From: Strigops habroptila
Taxonomy: Eukaryota; Chordata; Aves; Psittaciformes; Psittacidae
Length of the DNA: 64,000 nt
Direction: 5' to 3'
Assembly (NCBI RefSeq): GCF_004027225.2
Contig: NC_044278.2
Span: 9,858,001-9,922,000 of the forward strand
Of this stretch, positions 1-22,720 are shown in pieces; the first letter of the stretch is position 1; every line of letters starts with the position of its first letter. Made by a program: the position numbers and the translations under genes. The notes below the pieces were generated by a model that had not been told where the DNA came from, made no database searches, and worked only from the letters and a program-made list of their open reading frames with translations.

Positions 1-1
1 T

Positions 2-641
<640 letters not shown>

Positions 642-875
642 GCCGAGCACACAGCCCCCCTGCTGCCTAGGGAAGCAGGATTCTCCTTTGTTGGAGCCCC
701 TGCCCTTCTTCACCACCGCTTAGCTCTGCATCCTGCAGTGAGAGGCCAGTTCTGTTCCCTTGTCTCCCCCACTCCTCCAACTTCTCCCAGAGCCTGGGGG
801 AGGTGGAGAGGCTGATAGAAACTGATCTGTTTGTGTACCACCTTACATCAATAAAAGTGATCACCATCTGAAATG
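642..875 (+). other. GAPDH: GAPDH 3' UTR
   Basis: This stretch runs from the stop codon to just past the AATAAA hexamer and contains no open frame of interest. The cleavage site is inferred to lie about 15-25 nt after the hexamer. Confidence 0.8.
850..855 (+). terminator. GAPDH poly(A) signal AATAAA
   Basis: A canonical AATAAA lies 209 nt after the GAPDH stop, followed by a GT-rich stretch (CTGTCTGTGG) as expected downstream of a cleavage site. Confidence 0.85.
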
Positions 876-3800
876 CCTTCCCTGTCTGTGGAAAATGGAA
901 GCGTGGGGGGGGAGGGTGTTCAGTGAGCAAACTTAGGTGCTTGATTTAAGAGGAGCTGTCAGAGCCTGGCTGCAACTGCTGGGCCAGCTCTTTGAAGCAG
1001 TGCTGAATGGACACTGAGGCTGTGGTGACTCTAGGTGACAGGCACAGCAAATGCCTTAAGAGTTGTTTTGGACAACTTGGATCATGCATAGGCATGGCAC
1101 AACCTGGGATTCCTGACTTGAAAAGAGCAGCAACGGCCTATCTGCCCTGAGTGCTGGGCTGCAGAGAGCAGAGCTGTGGTGTGCAGACTGGCGGAGCCAC
1201 CTCTGCCAGATGCAAGAGCAAGACTCCTGCCCCTGAGCCAAAATAAGGTGTGGTGCAGGGCTGTGCTCACCAGAGCACTGTGTGGTAGAATGAAAGGCAG
1301 CTCTGCTGCTCCATCCACCTTCTAGCTCTGGATTTGCTTGTCTGAGGCATGTAAAGTGCTGAGCAGATGACTTTTTTGCATTTGGTTTGGCAAAGGGGCA
1401 CAAGAAGCAGGAATTGTCTCTTTTCCTTCTTCCTACTTTTGCAGAAATCCTACAAGGAGGATTTTTCATTTGCTTTTACTTCTTTAAATGAATCGGCTTG
1501 TCCTAGAGGAAATGGCTGCCTACGGACGTGTCGGCAGCCAGTGTTACCATGGTGGTAGCTCGTCTTAATTCTGGCTTAATTCTATGCGTAAGGAGGGGCA
1601 GTTGCAGTTAAGCTCCTGAGCAGCAAATCTCTGCAAGGTGAGTGTCAGCCCTTTGACAGGGACTGTGTAACCTTCCCCTGGAAGCACGAACACTGCTGGG
1701 CAGAGGCTGAGCCTTCTGTGAACGCTAGGGTAGATAAGTGATGTGTTGCATAAAATTATGTGGTGCTCCATTTTTAGCAGCTCCTTTTACTGTCTGGCTG
1801 TGATGTGTTGTCCTCTCCCTGGCAGGCAGGGTTGGAGCTGTTGTCTGGACCCCAAATGCTTTAGACGCTGACCTGGAGCGAGGACTTAAGCTGGAGGACT
1901 TAAACTGTCAGGATGAAGCTATGTTGGACATAGTTTCCCAGAGCTGCTTATCTCCATCGGTTGGGCTGTGTAAAAACTAAATGTTTGCTGGACTAGAGGG
2001 CGATGACTCAAAGCTGCTTTGCAAAGAGAAAAAGGTTGAACAACCTGTCTCGGCATAGGAGCTGGGACTCTGAGCAGCTTGCTAGCCCTGGGTTAGCAGT
2101 AATACCTGGCTTACCCCACAAATGGCCCTGCAGGAGCTTTAGGTAACTCTGGAGTTAAATGGGAGCTGCCTGATGCTGGGGCTAACTGGAGGCAGCCCTC
2201 CCAGTGGAGTTCAGTTTCTGCTGGGGAGAGGTGTAGCCTGCAGCCCTCTTAGGCTTACAAATGAGTCTTGGGGTTGGTCTCATCCTGTCCTCGATTGCCG
2301 CGCTTGGGTGCTTTGAATGGCTGTGCTGTGTGCTGCTGCCTGCATACTTGTGTGCATGCCAACGAGCGCCTTGGTAATCTGAGGTGCAGAGAGGCTGCTA
2401 AAACACCTTGTTGGGGGGGTGCTTGTTTTCCCATGTAAAACAAAGATATTTTGAACTGGGTTTAAAGTAGGAGCATTTCAACGAGCCACCTTTTTCCTCT
2501 AAAGAGCCTTATGTTTCCTAAGCAAGATAACGCTGCCTAAAACTTCACTTAGAGCAAAGAAAAGAACTCTTGTTATTTAACAAGAACCCTATCAAGCCTG
2601 AGATCAAATTGCTGTGGGAATGAGCAAATTCATACAACCTGGGGGGTGGAGGAAAAAAATGTGTGCTCTCAGACCAACAACTGCTGGGAAGGTCTCAGAT
2701 AAAAGTTCACTTTGCTTTTAAAATACTATTTCAGCAGTTTTACAATCTTGCTTGAAATTCTTGGAAAAGTGATAGGGTACCAAGGTGAGGCAAGCCAGGA
2801 ATCACGGCTGGTCTTGTATTGAAACAGGGAAAGCAAATGTGGCAAACAAGTCGGGCAGCCTTTGGACTGCCCGGAGGGCTTGGTCTCCTCTCTCATATAA
2901 GCTCCTGAAACAGCAGAGCTCTCCTCTTAAATCCTCATTTTACAACCAGACACTGTGCCTGCAGATGGCACCACAGCAAGGCCCCTCCGGGCAGATGGAA
3001 AAGCTAGCTCAGTGGTCAGACTGTCCAAGAATGTGCAGCCCTGTCCTAAAAATCTTGTCTGGTTTTGTTAATTTGAAAAGCTGCAATATATGACTGCAGA
3101 TGGCATTGGGTAAAGGTGGGAGACCTGCTGTGGCAGCTGCTTCTCTCTGGAGAAGACTTTTCTCCTAAGTAGGGGAGCTCTAGGCTTGTTCCGAAAGCAT
3201 TTCTAAGGAGAACCAGCAGAAACGCTTGGTGAGGGAAGGCTGGCGCTCAGGCAGACGTAAAGAGGCTCTTGTTCAGAAAAGGAACTAAAAGCAATCATGC
3301 TGCTCTGCTGGGACAAACTGGCTTCAAGAGCATCTGTGATAAGCCAGAGTCCATTCTGGTTTATGAACACCTTGCAAGGGGAAGGTACAGAAAGACACTG
3401 ATCCTGGACAAAAGCCCTTCATCCATGGGCTGGGCACCAGGGATCACTGTGCTGGTGCCTGGCCCATGGAAGAGGAGAGGGATGTGCCTGGGAGATGGCT
3501 TCAACCCTTTGTAAGGCTGACCTAAGGGACAACTCCGATGGGCAACCAACCATTTCTAGGGGTGGTAAGCTGCACCTTTTGTTTCGTGGTTTTTCAAGAG
3601 AGAGGAAATTCAAGAGATGCTGCACTATGGTAATTAGTAGTGGTGTTACAGGAAAATTCCCTTCTATGGTAACTTTGAATGTTTAGACACATTATTTTAT
3701 AGTTCATTGGCATTTGCACAACACTACCACACATGCATCGCTACCCCAAGAAATAGCTAGCTGTCTTCAGATCACCTTATTCTCAAGATGCCAGCATGAA

Positions 3801-4595
3801 ACTTCAGCATTAAGATGCCATGTAGTGAAAATCACACCAAAATGTAACATGGTGACTGCATAAGGACAGTAAAAGAAGTCTTGGACATTTAAAACATGCT
3901 CTGTCCACTTCTGAATTAAATAAGTCTTTGAGCAAAGCAATCCACAAGATCTGTGCAAGGAAGAGGGCTCTGAGAGGAAAGACTGTGGCACAAGGCATAT
4001 ATTGCACAGTTGTATAAGAAAAATATCTTAATTGATAATGTTCCAAGCTCCTTTGTATCAGATGCCATTTGCAAAATGCAGGTTCATGACTTAAACTCAG
4101 AGTACTCAAATACCCCTGTGGACACTGGCAGGACTCACAGCACAGTCAAAAACAAGCTGCCTACCTTTGGGCAAACAATATGTTACTTACTCTTCTAGCT
4201 GAATGTAATTCCTTACTACAGGACAGCTAACTTAATATTATCTTACTATAGAAATGTCATCTTCTTGAGGGAGTTATTCTCAATTAAATGTTCCTAAAAG
4301 GAACAGTAGTACTGGGTTATTCTGCATAAGATTTGAAAAGGCAGCTGTCAAAAAGCTGTAGTCAAATGAATATAGAAGAAAAACTCATAAATACTAGCAA
4401 ATTAACCTTAAGATCCAAAAAAAGGCAGATTTTTTTTGGAAACTGGGACAAATAGGAAAGGTAGTATGAAAACCTTTTCCAAATGTATCTTGGAATGCAC
4501 GGAGGAGACAAGAAAGCTGCCAAAAACCTGTATGGGAGTGATTAGGGAAAATAAGGCCATGGCAGAAGAGTAAAACTGATCTTTTGCTGTTACAG
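876..4595. other. Intergenic, GAPDH downstream; no gene recognised
   Basis: I see no conserved coding exon, tRNA or CR1 tail here. Short open frames (for example 1056-1469 on the - strand and 2785-3093 on the + strand) encode nothing recognisable and lack gene context. A small perfect inverted repeat (8-bp arms 1513-1520 and 1533-1540) is the only local structure noted. Confidence 0.6.
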
Positions 4596-4784
4596 GAGCT
4601 TTTGGGTTATTCCCAGCGATTTTCCTCAGCGATTTTTGGGTTTTCCCAGATTTTCCTCAGCAGCAATGAGAAGAAGCCACTGATGCAAACTGAAGCATCA
4701 GGACTTGAGAACATGAAGGGCAGCAAACTCTCAGTACCGGGTGCCAGACCCAGATGCGGCCTCCAGCACAAAATGGATGAACAG
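4596..4784 (+). other. Exon-like open cassette with canonical splice sites
   Basis: The interval is preceded by a strong acceptor (pyrimidine-rich CTTTTGCTGTTACAG) and followed by a perfect donor (CAG then GTAAGT). It is 189 bp long and open in phase 0 throughout (63 codons, ELLGYSQRFS... to ...KMDEQ). Its first part contains two imperfect copies of a unit of about 30 bp (around 4600-4630 and 4634-4660). I do not recognise the peptide, and no partner exons were identified. It could be an exon of an unannotated or non-coding transcript, or a chance arrangement. Confidence 0.3.
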
Positions 4785-7700
4785 GTAAGTGCACGCTATA
4801 AGTAATTCAGCTCTCGCATCAGCCCGCCTATATGAGGAAAAGCAACTGGCAAAACCTTTCAAAGGACCTGAACTGCCCCAGACCAGGGAAGACTACCCTA
4901 TCCAGGCTGAAAACAAGTGGCAAGGCTGATGGTGACTGAGAAGGCGCAAGTGGCCAGTGTCTTAGGACATCTGCCCCAGGGTCATTTCCATTCAACCCCT
5001 TCAAAACAATTTGGAGCACGGGGTGCCAAGGCTTGTTGTTTGTGCAAAATGCTGCAGGACACTCAACACTGAATCAGCCTGTGGAAAGGTGCAGAAGGAT
5101 CTTGTGACTGGGTTACTAAAATGGTGGGTGAAATTCAAGGTTGCTAAATGAGAAGTAATACGTGTAGTGGGGGAGACAACTCTGACATTGGAAAGTTGCC
5201 CAACTCTCCCCCGAGCAAGTGAGCAACCTTTATTGGCCTTGCTCTGAGTCCTGGGACAGAAAAAAAAAAATAGGTAGTTTGTAATCTCCAGGTTTTTAAT
5301 TACCAAGTTGGGTGCTGGTTTAGGTACTGGACCCCAAGCAGATACTGAAATCTTACTGAATGCACATGGCGTCCAGCTTCCCCATCTCCTCAGACTCCTA
5401 ATATGCCTTTCTCAGCCTCACTAAACTGCCATCTAGCCCATCGTCATGAAGTAACTTCAAGCACTGGGCAAAAATGCTTGCTTGCCGTTCATGTTTTTAA
5501 GGAGCAAAATAACTAAAATTTTCCCTCTCAAAGCACTTTTCTCCAGCCTGGAATCATGGTGAGGAGTTTTTGCTTCACCTACTCTGATTTGTGATGCAAA
5601 GCAGGACAAAGCACACCAATGCCTGAAGATGTCATCAGCTTCAGCGTCTGGCTGAGAACTCACATGAGGGTCCTTGTGAGCCCTGCTTCCTAAGTCTTTC
5701 CAGCCTTCCTGCTGTCCAGAGCATGGTTAGTCACTAGTATTTCTTGCTCTTCTATGCATAGCTTAAACATTGGCCATATATGTATATGCTCTGACTTTTT
5801 ATAAAAATATATTTTAATGCTTCTTGGCATTTTGGACTGAGATATTTACTCCTTTTGAGCCTGTATCATTTCCACGCATCAAAAACAGTATCAGTTTTGT
5901 CTGTCAATTCCTTGTCCCTCCACCAATCTGTGCAGATTTTTCCCATTCCTTCGTGATTTCCACCCTCCTCCTCCCCCCTCCACTGGTTTCTCATTGGTTT
6001 TCATATGTGGCCTGTCAGACCCATCACTGACGTCACTTGCTCACCCATCCACTCAGTCTTTTTATAACTGTCTTCCCCAACGCATTTAAAAACCGAGACC
6101 AGCAAACCATGGATTTCAGCAGCAAAAGCTTTTTCACCACCACTGGGGTTTGAGTGCTTTGCAAAATACTGTTTGCAGGAGCATGACGACAGCGCTGTTC
6201 TTTTTGCCCAGCATCACTTTACCCCATCTCCCCCAAGCAGCCTCAGGCTTCGTGCGGTGCCTTTTCGCCCCTATAGCACCCTGTGCACCTCTGCATTAGC
6301 ATGCTCTAGGTCACCTGTGCCTGGAAATGTGGAATATTTATTCCGAGAAGATCCTGCCAAGGATCCTCCTTAAGTGCTAATGGAAAGTGCTTCATCATTC
6401 CCCTCTGACCACATTCTGCTCTTTCCAAATACAGAACAGACATAGCTGGTGAGTACTTCCGTTTTTTTTTTTTTGCCTAATTTTGATATTTTTTCCAGTT
6501 TCACCTAAGTCAATAGGTTTATATTACTGCTGGGATTGATTTTTCTTTAAATATAACTAGAACAACTTGTTAGTGTCCTTAGACATGCAGCTATTGTTCG
6601 TTTTTTTCCTTGAGGTGGTAGGAGTAGCTGAAGACCTTGTTTTAGACAGCTGAATTATTTTGTCCCTCTATTCCTTTTTTCCCCACCCACACTTGCTGTA
6701 GTTGTTACAAGGTTTATTACTATTAAGTAGGGTCAGGCTTTATTATTTTTATTAGTTATTCTTGTTTCTAAGTATTATTGTCACATGGCCACTTATTCCA
6801 GGAAGTAGTTTACTGAAAACTATCTTCTCATGTGGACTAAATCACAGCTTTTTGGATAAATAGAAAAACTCTCCACTTTCCAAATATCTCCCTACTTACC
6901 CTAAACAACTTCACTGTAAGAAATGGCTACGTAACACCATGCAGTACTCTGTTACGGCATTTTGTCCTGGGTGATATCTTGATTTGTTTCTCACTTGATC
7001 CCTTCTCTTGAGGCAAGCATCAATCCTAACCCGGTCTTCATCTGTCATAAGGACATCTAACATCACTGCCTTAGTTGGGTATGCCATCATTTGTAAGTTA
7101 ATGAGCAACTCCACAGCACAGCATATTCTCCAGTATCCCCAGCCAAAGACTTCCAGGACAACATAATTTTCCTTTTCACACAAAGCAAAGAGGCACTTTT
7201 AAAAAATAAATCACCACCTTTTGTTTAGGAATTCAGGAGTATATGAAAGACCCTTCAATGCCTTGACACAACTCTATGTCAGAGCATATTTATGGCTGTT
7301 AGCTCTAGAATGACTCTGATTTTTAGCACAGGTTGCAACCCCAATTCACAATGGCTCTTGCCCATTCCACCTTTACCCAACAAGTTGGACTGGTGAGCTG
7401 GCAGTTCTGTGATGTGTCTGTGAACATTAAAAATACCAATTAACCACATTTCCTCCTACCCTGAGAACTTCTATATTTCCACCTTGTCCACATGCAGTCT
7501 GCTGTCGAAGCCAGAAATGCTGCCTCTTCCCATCTGTTGTGATACTGGTTCAGCGTGATGGTGGTGCCTTGTGGTGGCTGCTTGAACTCCTTTTCCATAG
7601 CGTTACCCTAGTACCTTCCCAGCTCTTACAGCTGCCCTCCAAGCTAGGAGATCTGTAACCCCCGCTGCCAGAGGACCTACAACATCCTCTCCTTGTTCCC

Positions 7701-10700
7701 ATCTTAAGAGAAAGTGGGCCGAGCACTTAGAAAATTCACACCTAAAACACCTCTCACGATCTCATAGGATTTTCACTGGTGACTGGGCTTCCTTAAAGCT
7801 GTCTGTAGTACACCCAGTTCTCCATGCTGCCTTACTACTGCTCCCAGCATTATTTACCATGCATAGAGGCTTGCCAGATGTTTTCAGAGGCCTGTCCATG
7901 CATCATCCAAGTGCTCCTCCAAGGACACAACACTCCACTGTGTTCTGTGTTAATTCTGACCTCTCAAAAGGAGGTTTCTTGCCTGTAACCAGAGTATTTG
8001 ACATTCTTCATGAAGTGCAAGTTCTGGGACACTCTGTGCCACAGGTACCTGAGATAGCACAAACCATAAAGAGTACGGCCTTTTCGAGAACAAATGAAGC
8101 TTTTGCAGCAGAGGTACAAGGCTTAGGAAAGCCAATTTCCCAGCTCAAAGCCAGAAATAAGAACAACTTTCTGTGCAGCTTTGATCTCTCCTACCTCTTG
8201 GCTAAGAAACAGGATAAACAGAATAATAAACAGTTCACCAGGGAAGCAAAAGTTGCTCCAGCAAAAGCTATCAGCATCACATTTAGGCCCATCTAAGGAA
8301 TCCTGGAACAGAGAAAAGCTAACTCACACAAAGCTGAGTCATGTGGGACAGCACCTTCAGTGGAAAGGTGCTGAGTGGAAAATACAGGACCTTAACTGAG
8401 TGGATGGACAAGTCAGACTCTTCCAGTTCTGAGATACCATCTAAAATAGATGGGATCCAAGACTGAGTGAAGGGAGGGAGCAGGCTTGCTTAATATAGGG
8501 AATAAGATCTGGGCTACTTAGTAGTTAGTCTGACTGAACCCTTTCTACAGCCACTGAGAACATTCCACATCCACATGATGAGGTGTAAGCAGGGTGATGC
8601 TCCCCGCCCTCTCTGTGGGAATATCTGGTAGCCTTCATCTAGAAACTCAATGGGGCTGGCTTCAAAGCTATCTTGCCATAGACAGTCTCTGAGAATGAGA
8701 GTTCACCTTTCAGATGAGTCCTAAGGAACTTCAGCAGCAAAGGGGCAGGAGAGGCCACTCTGCATCCACAGGATCAGAAATGCATTCAGCAGGGAGCCAG
8801 GGCTCATTCTGCAAAATGCCTGGCACAGTCTGACATCCCTTACCAAGAGGCTGATCTCAGCACAGGGAGCATGGAGCACAGTGGCCATGGCAGCAAACTG
8901 CGCCTCTCACCACCAGCTCAAAGGTCTCCCTCAGCGCCTCATGGAGGTAGGATGGTCACAAGTGGGTCTGTCCCAGCCCAGGGACAGTTCCTGCCTCAAA
9001 GGAGGGGTTTTTGTGCCACTCCCACTGCTGATACAGAAGTTGTGCTCGTCCTCACCTAGACACAATGGTCCAAATGCTGTGGAGGGAGAAGCCAAAACAA
9101 CCACTAGCACGGTTCCAGACTGCTCAAGTAAGTCTCCACCAACATGGACTTCTGCAGGGTGAGGAAGCTGAATCACCCTGCCTAAATAGAAGAAGACCTC
9201 ACTGCCAGTCCAGAGAGACATAATTCAATAAGGATGGTCTTGGACAAATATCCATGGAGGGCAAAAGGCAGCAGCCACAGTCCAGAGATGGATGCTGACA
9301 GAGGGATGCCCAGGATGCATCCTGTCATGGAACCCCATTCACTAAGACATCCATGCGTGGACTGTACTTGGGCAGTAAACATTAACATTAATGTATGTAC
9401 ACCAAGTGAGACAGGACTTAGCCCCCTGTGTGCCAGGGTTTGTGCTGGTGCACTAAGGACCATACTAGACTCTGCTGCAACATGCTCACGGGTGAGCATG
9501 GTCAGCTGCAAAGAGTAACTGTCCCACTCCTCCAAAGTTTATTTCATCAATTCATCATCTTGATCAAGAATAGGAAAAGGCCCACTCCATCCATGGCCAA
9601 GCTGCCCCTGCAACCAAGTCTTTCAGAAAGTTTAGGCCAAACAAAGATTTTTGAATGGGCTGGGGTCTAAGGGGAAATGAGATACAATTATTGTCTGTGA
9701 GATGAATACAGACCAGCAGGTGTTCAGAAAGATCAAGCAGCCAAGACCTGGGTCTCTGATAGACAATTTCTTCTGATAGTGCTTCCTGAGCAGAGGCTGC
9801 CAAGAAGTGTCCTGGAAAAGGGATGAGGTTAGGGATGTAAGAAGCAACACAGTGCTGAGCAGTTCGTAGGCTTCACAGTTCCTAGCAGGGCTCCTGGTAG
9901 AGAAAAGCAGGCTAGATACTCCCCAAGGAATGCAGAGGAGCCCACAGAGAACAGATGGAAGGTCTGCATCTCCTCATATCCTGCATGAAAGATGCGGGGT
10001 CACCACTGATGGACAGGTAGATGGAGGAGAGATGGTCTCGCTAATACTGGAGGCCTTGGGCTGTGCTTCTCATGCTGAGAAATTGCTGAGGCAAAGGATC
10101 AGCATCGCATGCCCTGCCAGTGAGGTGTTGGGAGCTATCACACTGGTGGGGGAACTGAGCCTATTGCTGATAATACAGAGAATACATGGGTGGAGTAGAT
10201 CTTGGTTTCACCGCAAATGAAGTTCTGACAAGCAGTGTGGGACTGGGGTGCCATGTGTCTTATTACACAGGCGTCTGGCAGCACCAGTCAGTCCTTCTGC
10301 ACTTCGTGCTTGAAATCTCTCAGGAAACATGCTCTACAGTCCTGTGGGTTTCTTAAGCAGTACCGAGAGGCCAAGGTACACATGTCATGGGTTATGCACA
10401 GGGAAAGCCAGGCTCAGCCGGCCACTCACAGAGATCTCCACAGCAGAGAAAGAGCAGAAAACGCTGCAAAGACACATACTGGAAAGGGAACTTGCATGAA
10501 CCAGAAGAGCCTTCAGGCAGGACAGAACGTGATCTCTAATCTACTGCACATGAGGCATCATCACTTGAAATAAAAGGCCAGATTAAAATATTTCCTTTTA
10601 GGAAGAAAAAGGGAAGAGAGAAAGAAACAGAAACAGTTGGTAAGGCGGTGTGGAGGGGAGGCCCATGGTGCAGACCCTGTCTCAGGGCAGGCAGAGGCAC

Positions 10701-11789
10701 ACTCCCTCACAGCCCGGGGAGAGCACACCTCTGCTGCCATCCAGCACCCTGCTGCTCCCACAGCTCCCCTGAGAGGTGAAGATGGCACTTGTGAGTTGGA
10801 GCCCAGCCACAGCAGGCCCTTGGCTCAGGAGCTGCGCCCTGGCCTGGGGGTTTCCTCGGCTGCTCATGTCTCCTGCCTCACCTCGGTGCCGGCTGTAACC
10901 AGCCAGCTTAGCCCACACTGAAATGCCAACACATGCCTTAACATGTCTTGCAGGCACAGGCAGAGCACCTCACCCTGCCGAAACACCAACCCTCTGCACT
11001 GCGGTGTGAGGATGTGCCTGTGCTTACAGCTCAAGTGCACGTCAGTGTTAGCTACTCAAGCCAAACCTACAGAGATAAAACTCTTGCATTCCTCAGCCCT
11101 CATTTTATCTTTCTTATCTAATCTTAGAGCTGATCCAAAAACTCTACTGTCATCTACTTTCTCTTCCCTTCAGGACCTTGAGAGAAGCTTTTTTCTCTGG
11201 AGTGTTGCCTGCCTTGGCTGTACAGCCTGGGTCAGCGGACAGCCCTGCAAAACACTGCCACTCAGCAGATTGCTCACCTGCTCCTGCCACCCTGCCAGAC
11301 CCCAGCCTCCCATCACCAGAGGAGAATGTGCAAGGGCTAGCCAAGCAAATGCCAGAACAGACTGTGCGACAGGGGAACCCCCACTGTGGTTATGCAGAGG
11401 TTGGACATGGGGCTGAGGGTAAGCGAGAAGATGCTCTGGGATGATGCCCTGGTGTGGCAGAGGAGACCAAGCGCTGGGAGAGGAAGGTCCACAAGTCGTG
11501 AGCCACACTTGGCTTCATTTTCAACCCTGCAGCCTCAGCATCAATGGTGACCCAGGTTAAGAATAAGGCACCCAATGCAGCACCAGTGCTACACATGGCC
11601 TGTCAAGAGCCAGTGGCTCCCAGAACAGGGATCTTGCCCCATCTGGCACACCCAAGGGACAGGAATGTCCCATGGGAGGCCCCCACTGATGTGGGCTTGG
11701 GGGTCCGGTGGAGGACAACCCCAACCTCAAGCCACGCAGCACAAGGAAAGCCCACACCCAGCCAAGCTGTAGAAAAGGAAACTGTCCCA
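4785..11789. other. Intergenic, IFFO1 downstream; no gene recognised
   Basis: This is mostly unique sequence without a recognisable gene. It contains the promoter-like cluster near 6.0 kb. Open frames such as 7859-8296 (+, 145 codons) and 6911-7183 (-, 90 codons) have no recognisable homology or splice context. Simple tracts include poly(A) near 5261 and poly(T) near 6463. From about 10.7 kb onward the sequence is GC-richer and gives many overlapping chance frames on both strands. Confidence 0.6.
5993..6067 (+). promoter_or_regulatory. Candidate orphan promoter: CCAAT, CRE, TATA
   Basis: An inverted CCAAT box (ATTGG, 5993-5997), a perfect palindromic CRE (TGACGTCA, 6028-6035) and a TATA-like TTTATAA (6061-6067) follow one another at 20-30 bp spacing. 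A second TTTAAAAA lies near 6085. An ATG in good context (ACCATGG, about 6109) opens only 14 codons. No CpG island or known gene is attached. The order fits + strand transcription, but there is no direct support for it. Confidence 0.25.
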
Positions 11790-11795
11790 TTTAAT
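11790..11795 (-). terminator. IFFO1 candidate poly(A) signal ATTAAA
   Basis: TTTAAT on the + strand reads ATTAAA on the gene strand, about 630 nt after the IFFO1 stop. It is the best hexamer variant found in this interval. Confidence 0.45.
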
Positions 11796-12423
11796 GACCC
11801 CTTGTCCCTGTAACACAGACGTGAGCACACCGCCAATGTGCGGCAAAGCAAAGTGCACCGTGAGCAGGACTCAGCCCCTGCCCTGGTGGAGGCAGGGGGG
11901 GATTGAGGTGCCCGGCTTGGCACAGGGACCAGCCAGGCACCGGCCAGCAGCAAGGACAGAGAGCGTCCCAGGCTCGGTCCAGTTGGCACCAGTGTCAGGT
12001 CCAGTTTGCAGGAAGATACGGCTCTCGTTCGGCTCCATGTGGCGCAGGGAGGGCAGGGGGCAGGACAAAGCGTACCAGGATGGAAGAGATGGGTCTGGGG
12101 GCACCTGGGTCCCAGCGAATGCCACCGTGGCAGGTTTGGAGCCTCCCTGCCCAAACCGTGGTTTAACCAAAGCAGGGAAAGGGAATAGAGAAGGGGCTGG
12201 AGGCTGAGCAGCCGAACAAGGGCCCTCAGGTCTATCTAGCTATTCCCATTTGTGAGATATCTGGTGGCAGGGGGGTGCGGGATCTGCCAAGCTCCCCAAA
12301 ATGGGAGTGAGCCTGGGCGACAGACGTTTACCAGCAGCTCCACGGCCCTGACAGTCTCTCTCAGGTGTGGCTCAGGCACCCCTGTACCAGGAAGGGTGTC
12401 CAACAGAGTGGGGCCTCCCCTCA
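11796..12423 (-). other. IFFO1: IFFO1 3' UTR (inferred)
   Basis: This is the GC-rich sequence between the IFFO1 stop codon and the candidate ATTAAA. Overlapping open frames on both strands (for example 11603-12154, -) are composition artefacts without splice or homology support. Confidence 0.5.

Positions 12424-22720
<10,297 letters not shown>

Noticed and set aside
1513-1540. Perfect 8-bp inverted repeat with a 12-nt loop
   Set aside because: It is too short to support a terminator or RNA gene in a vertebrate intergenic region and is probably chance.
7859-8296. A 145-codon + strand frame in the GAPDH-IFFO1 interval
   Set aside because: It has no recognisable domain, no good splice or promoter context, and a length reachable by chance in 11 kb of intergenic DNA.
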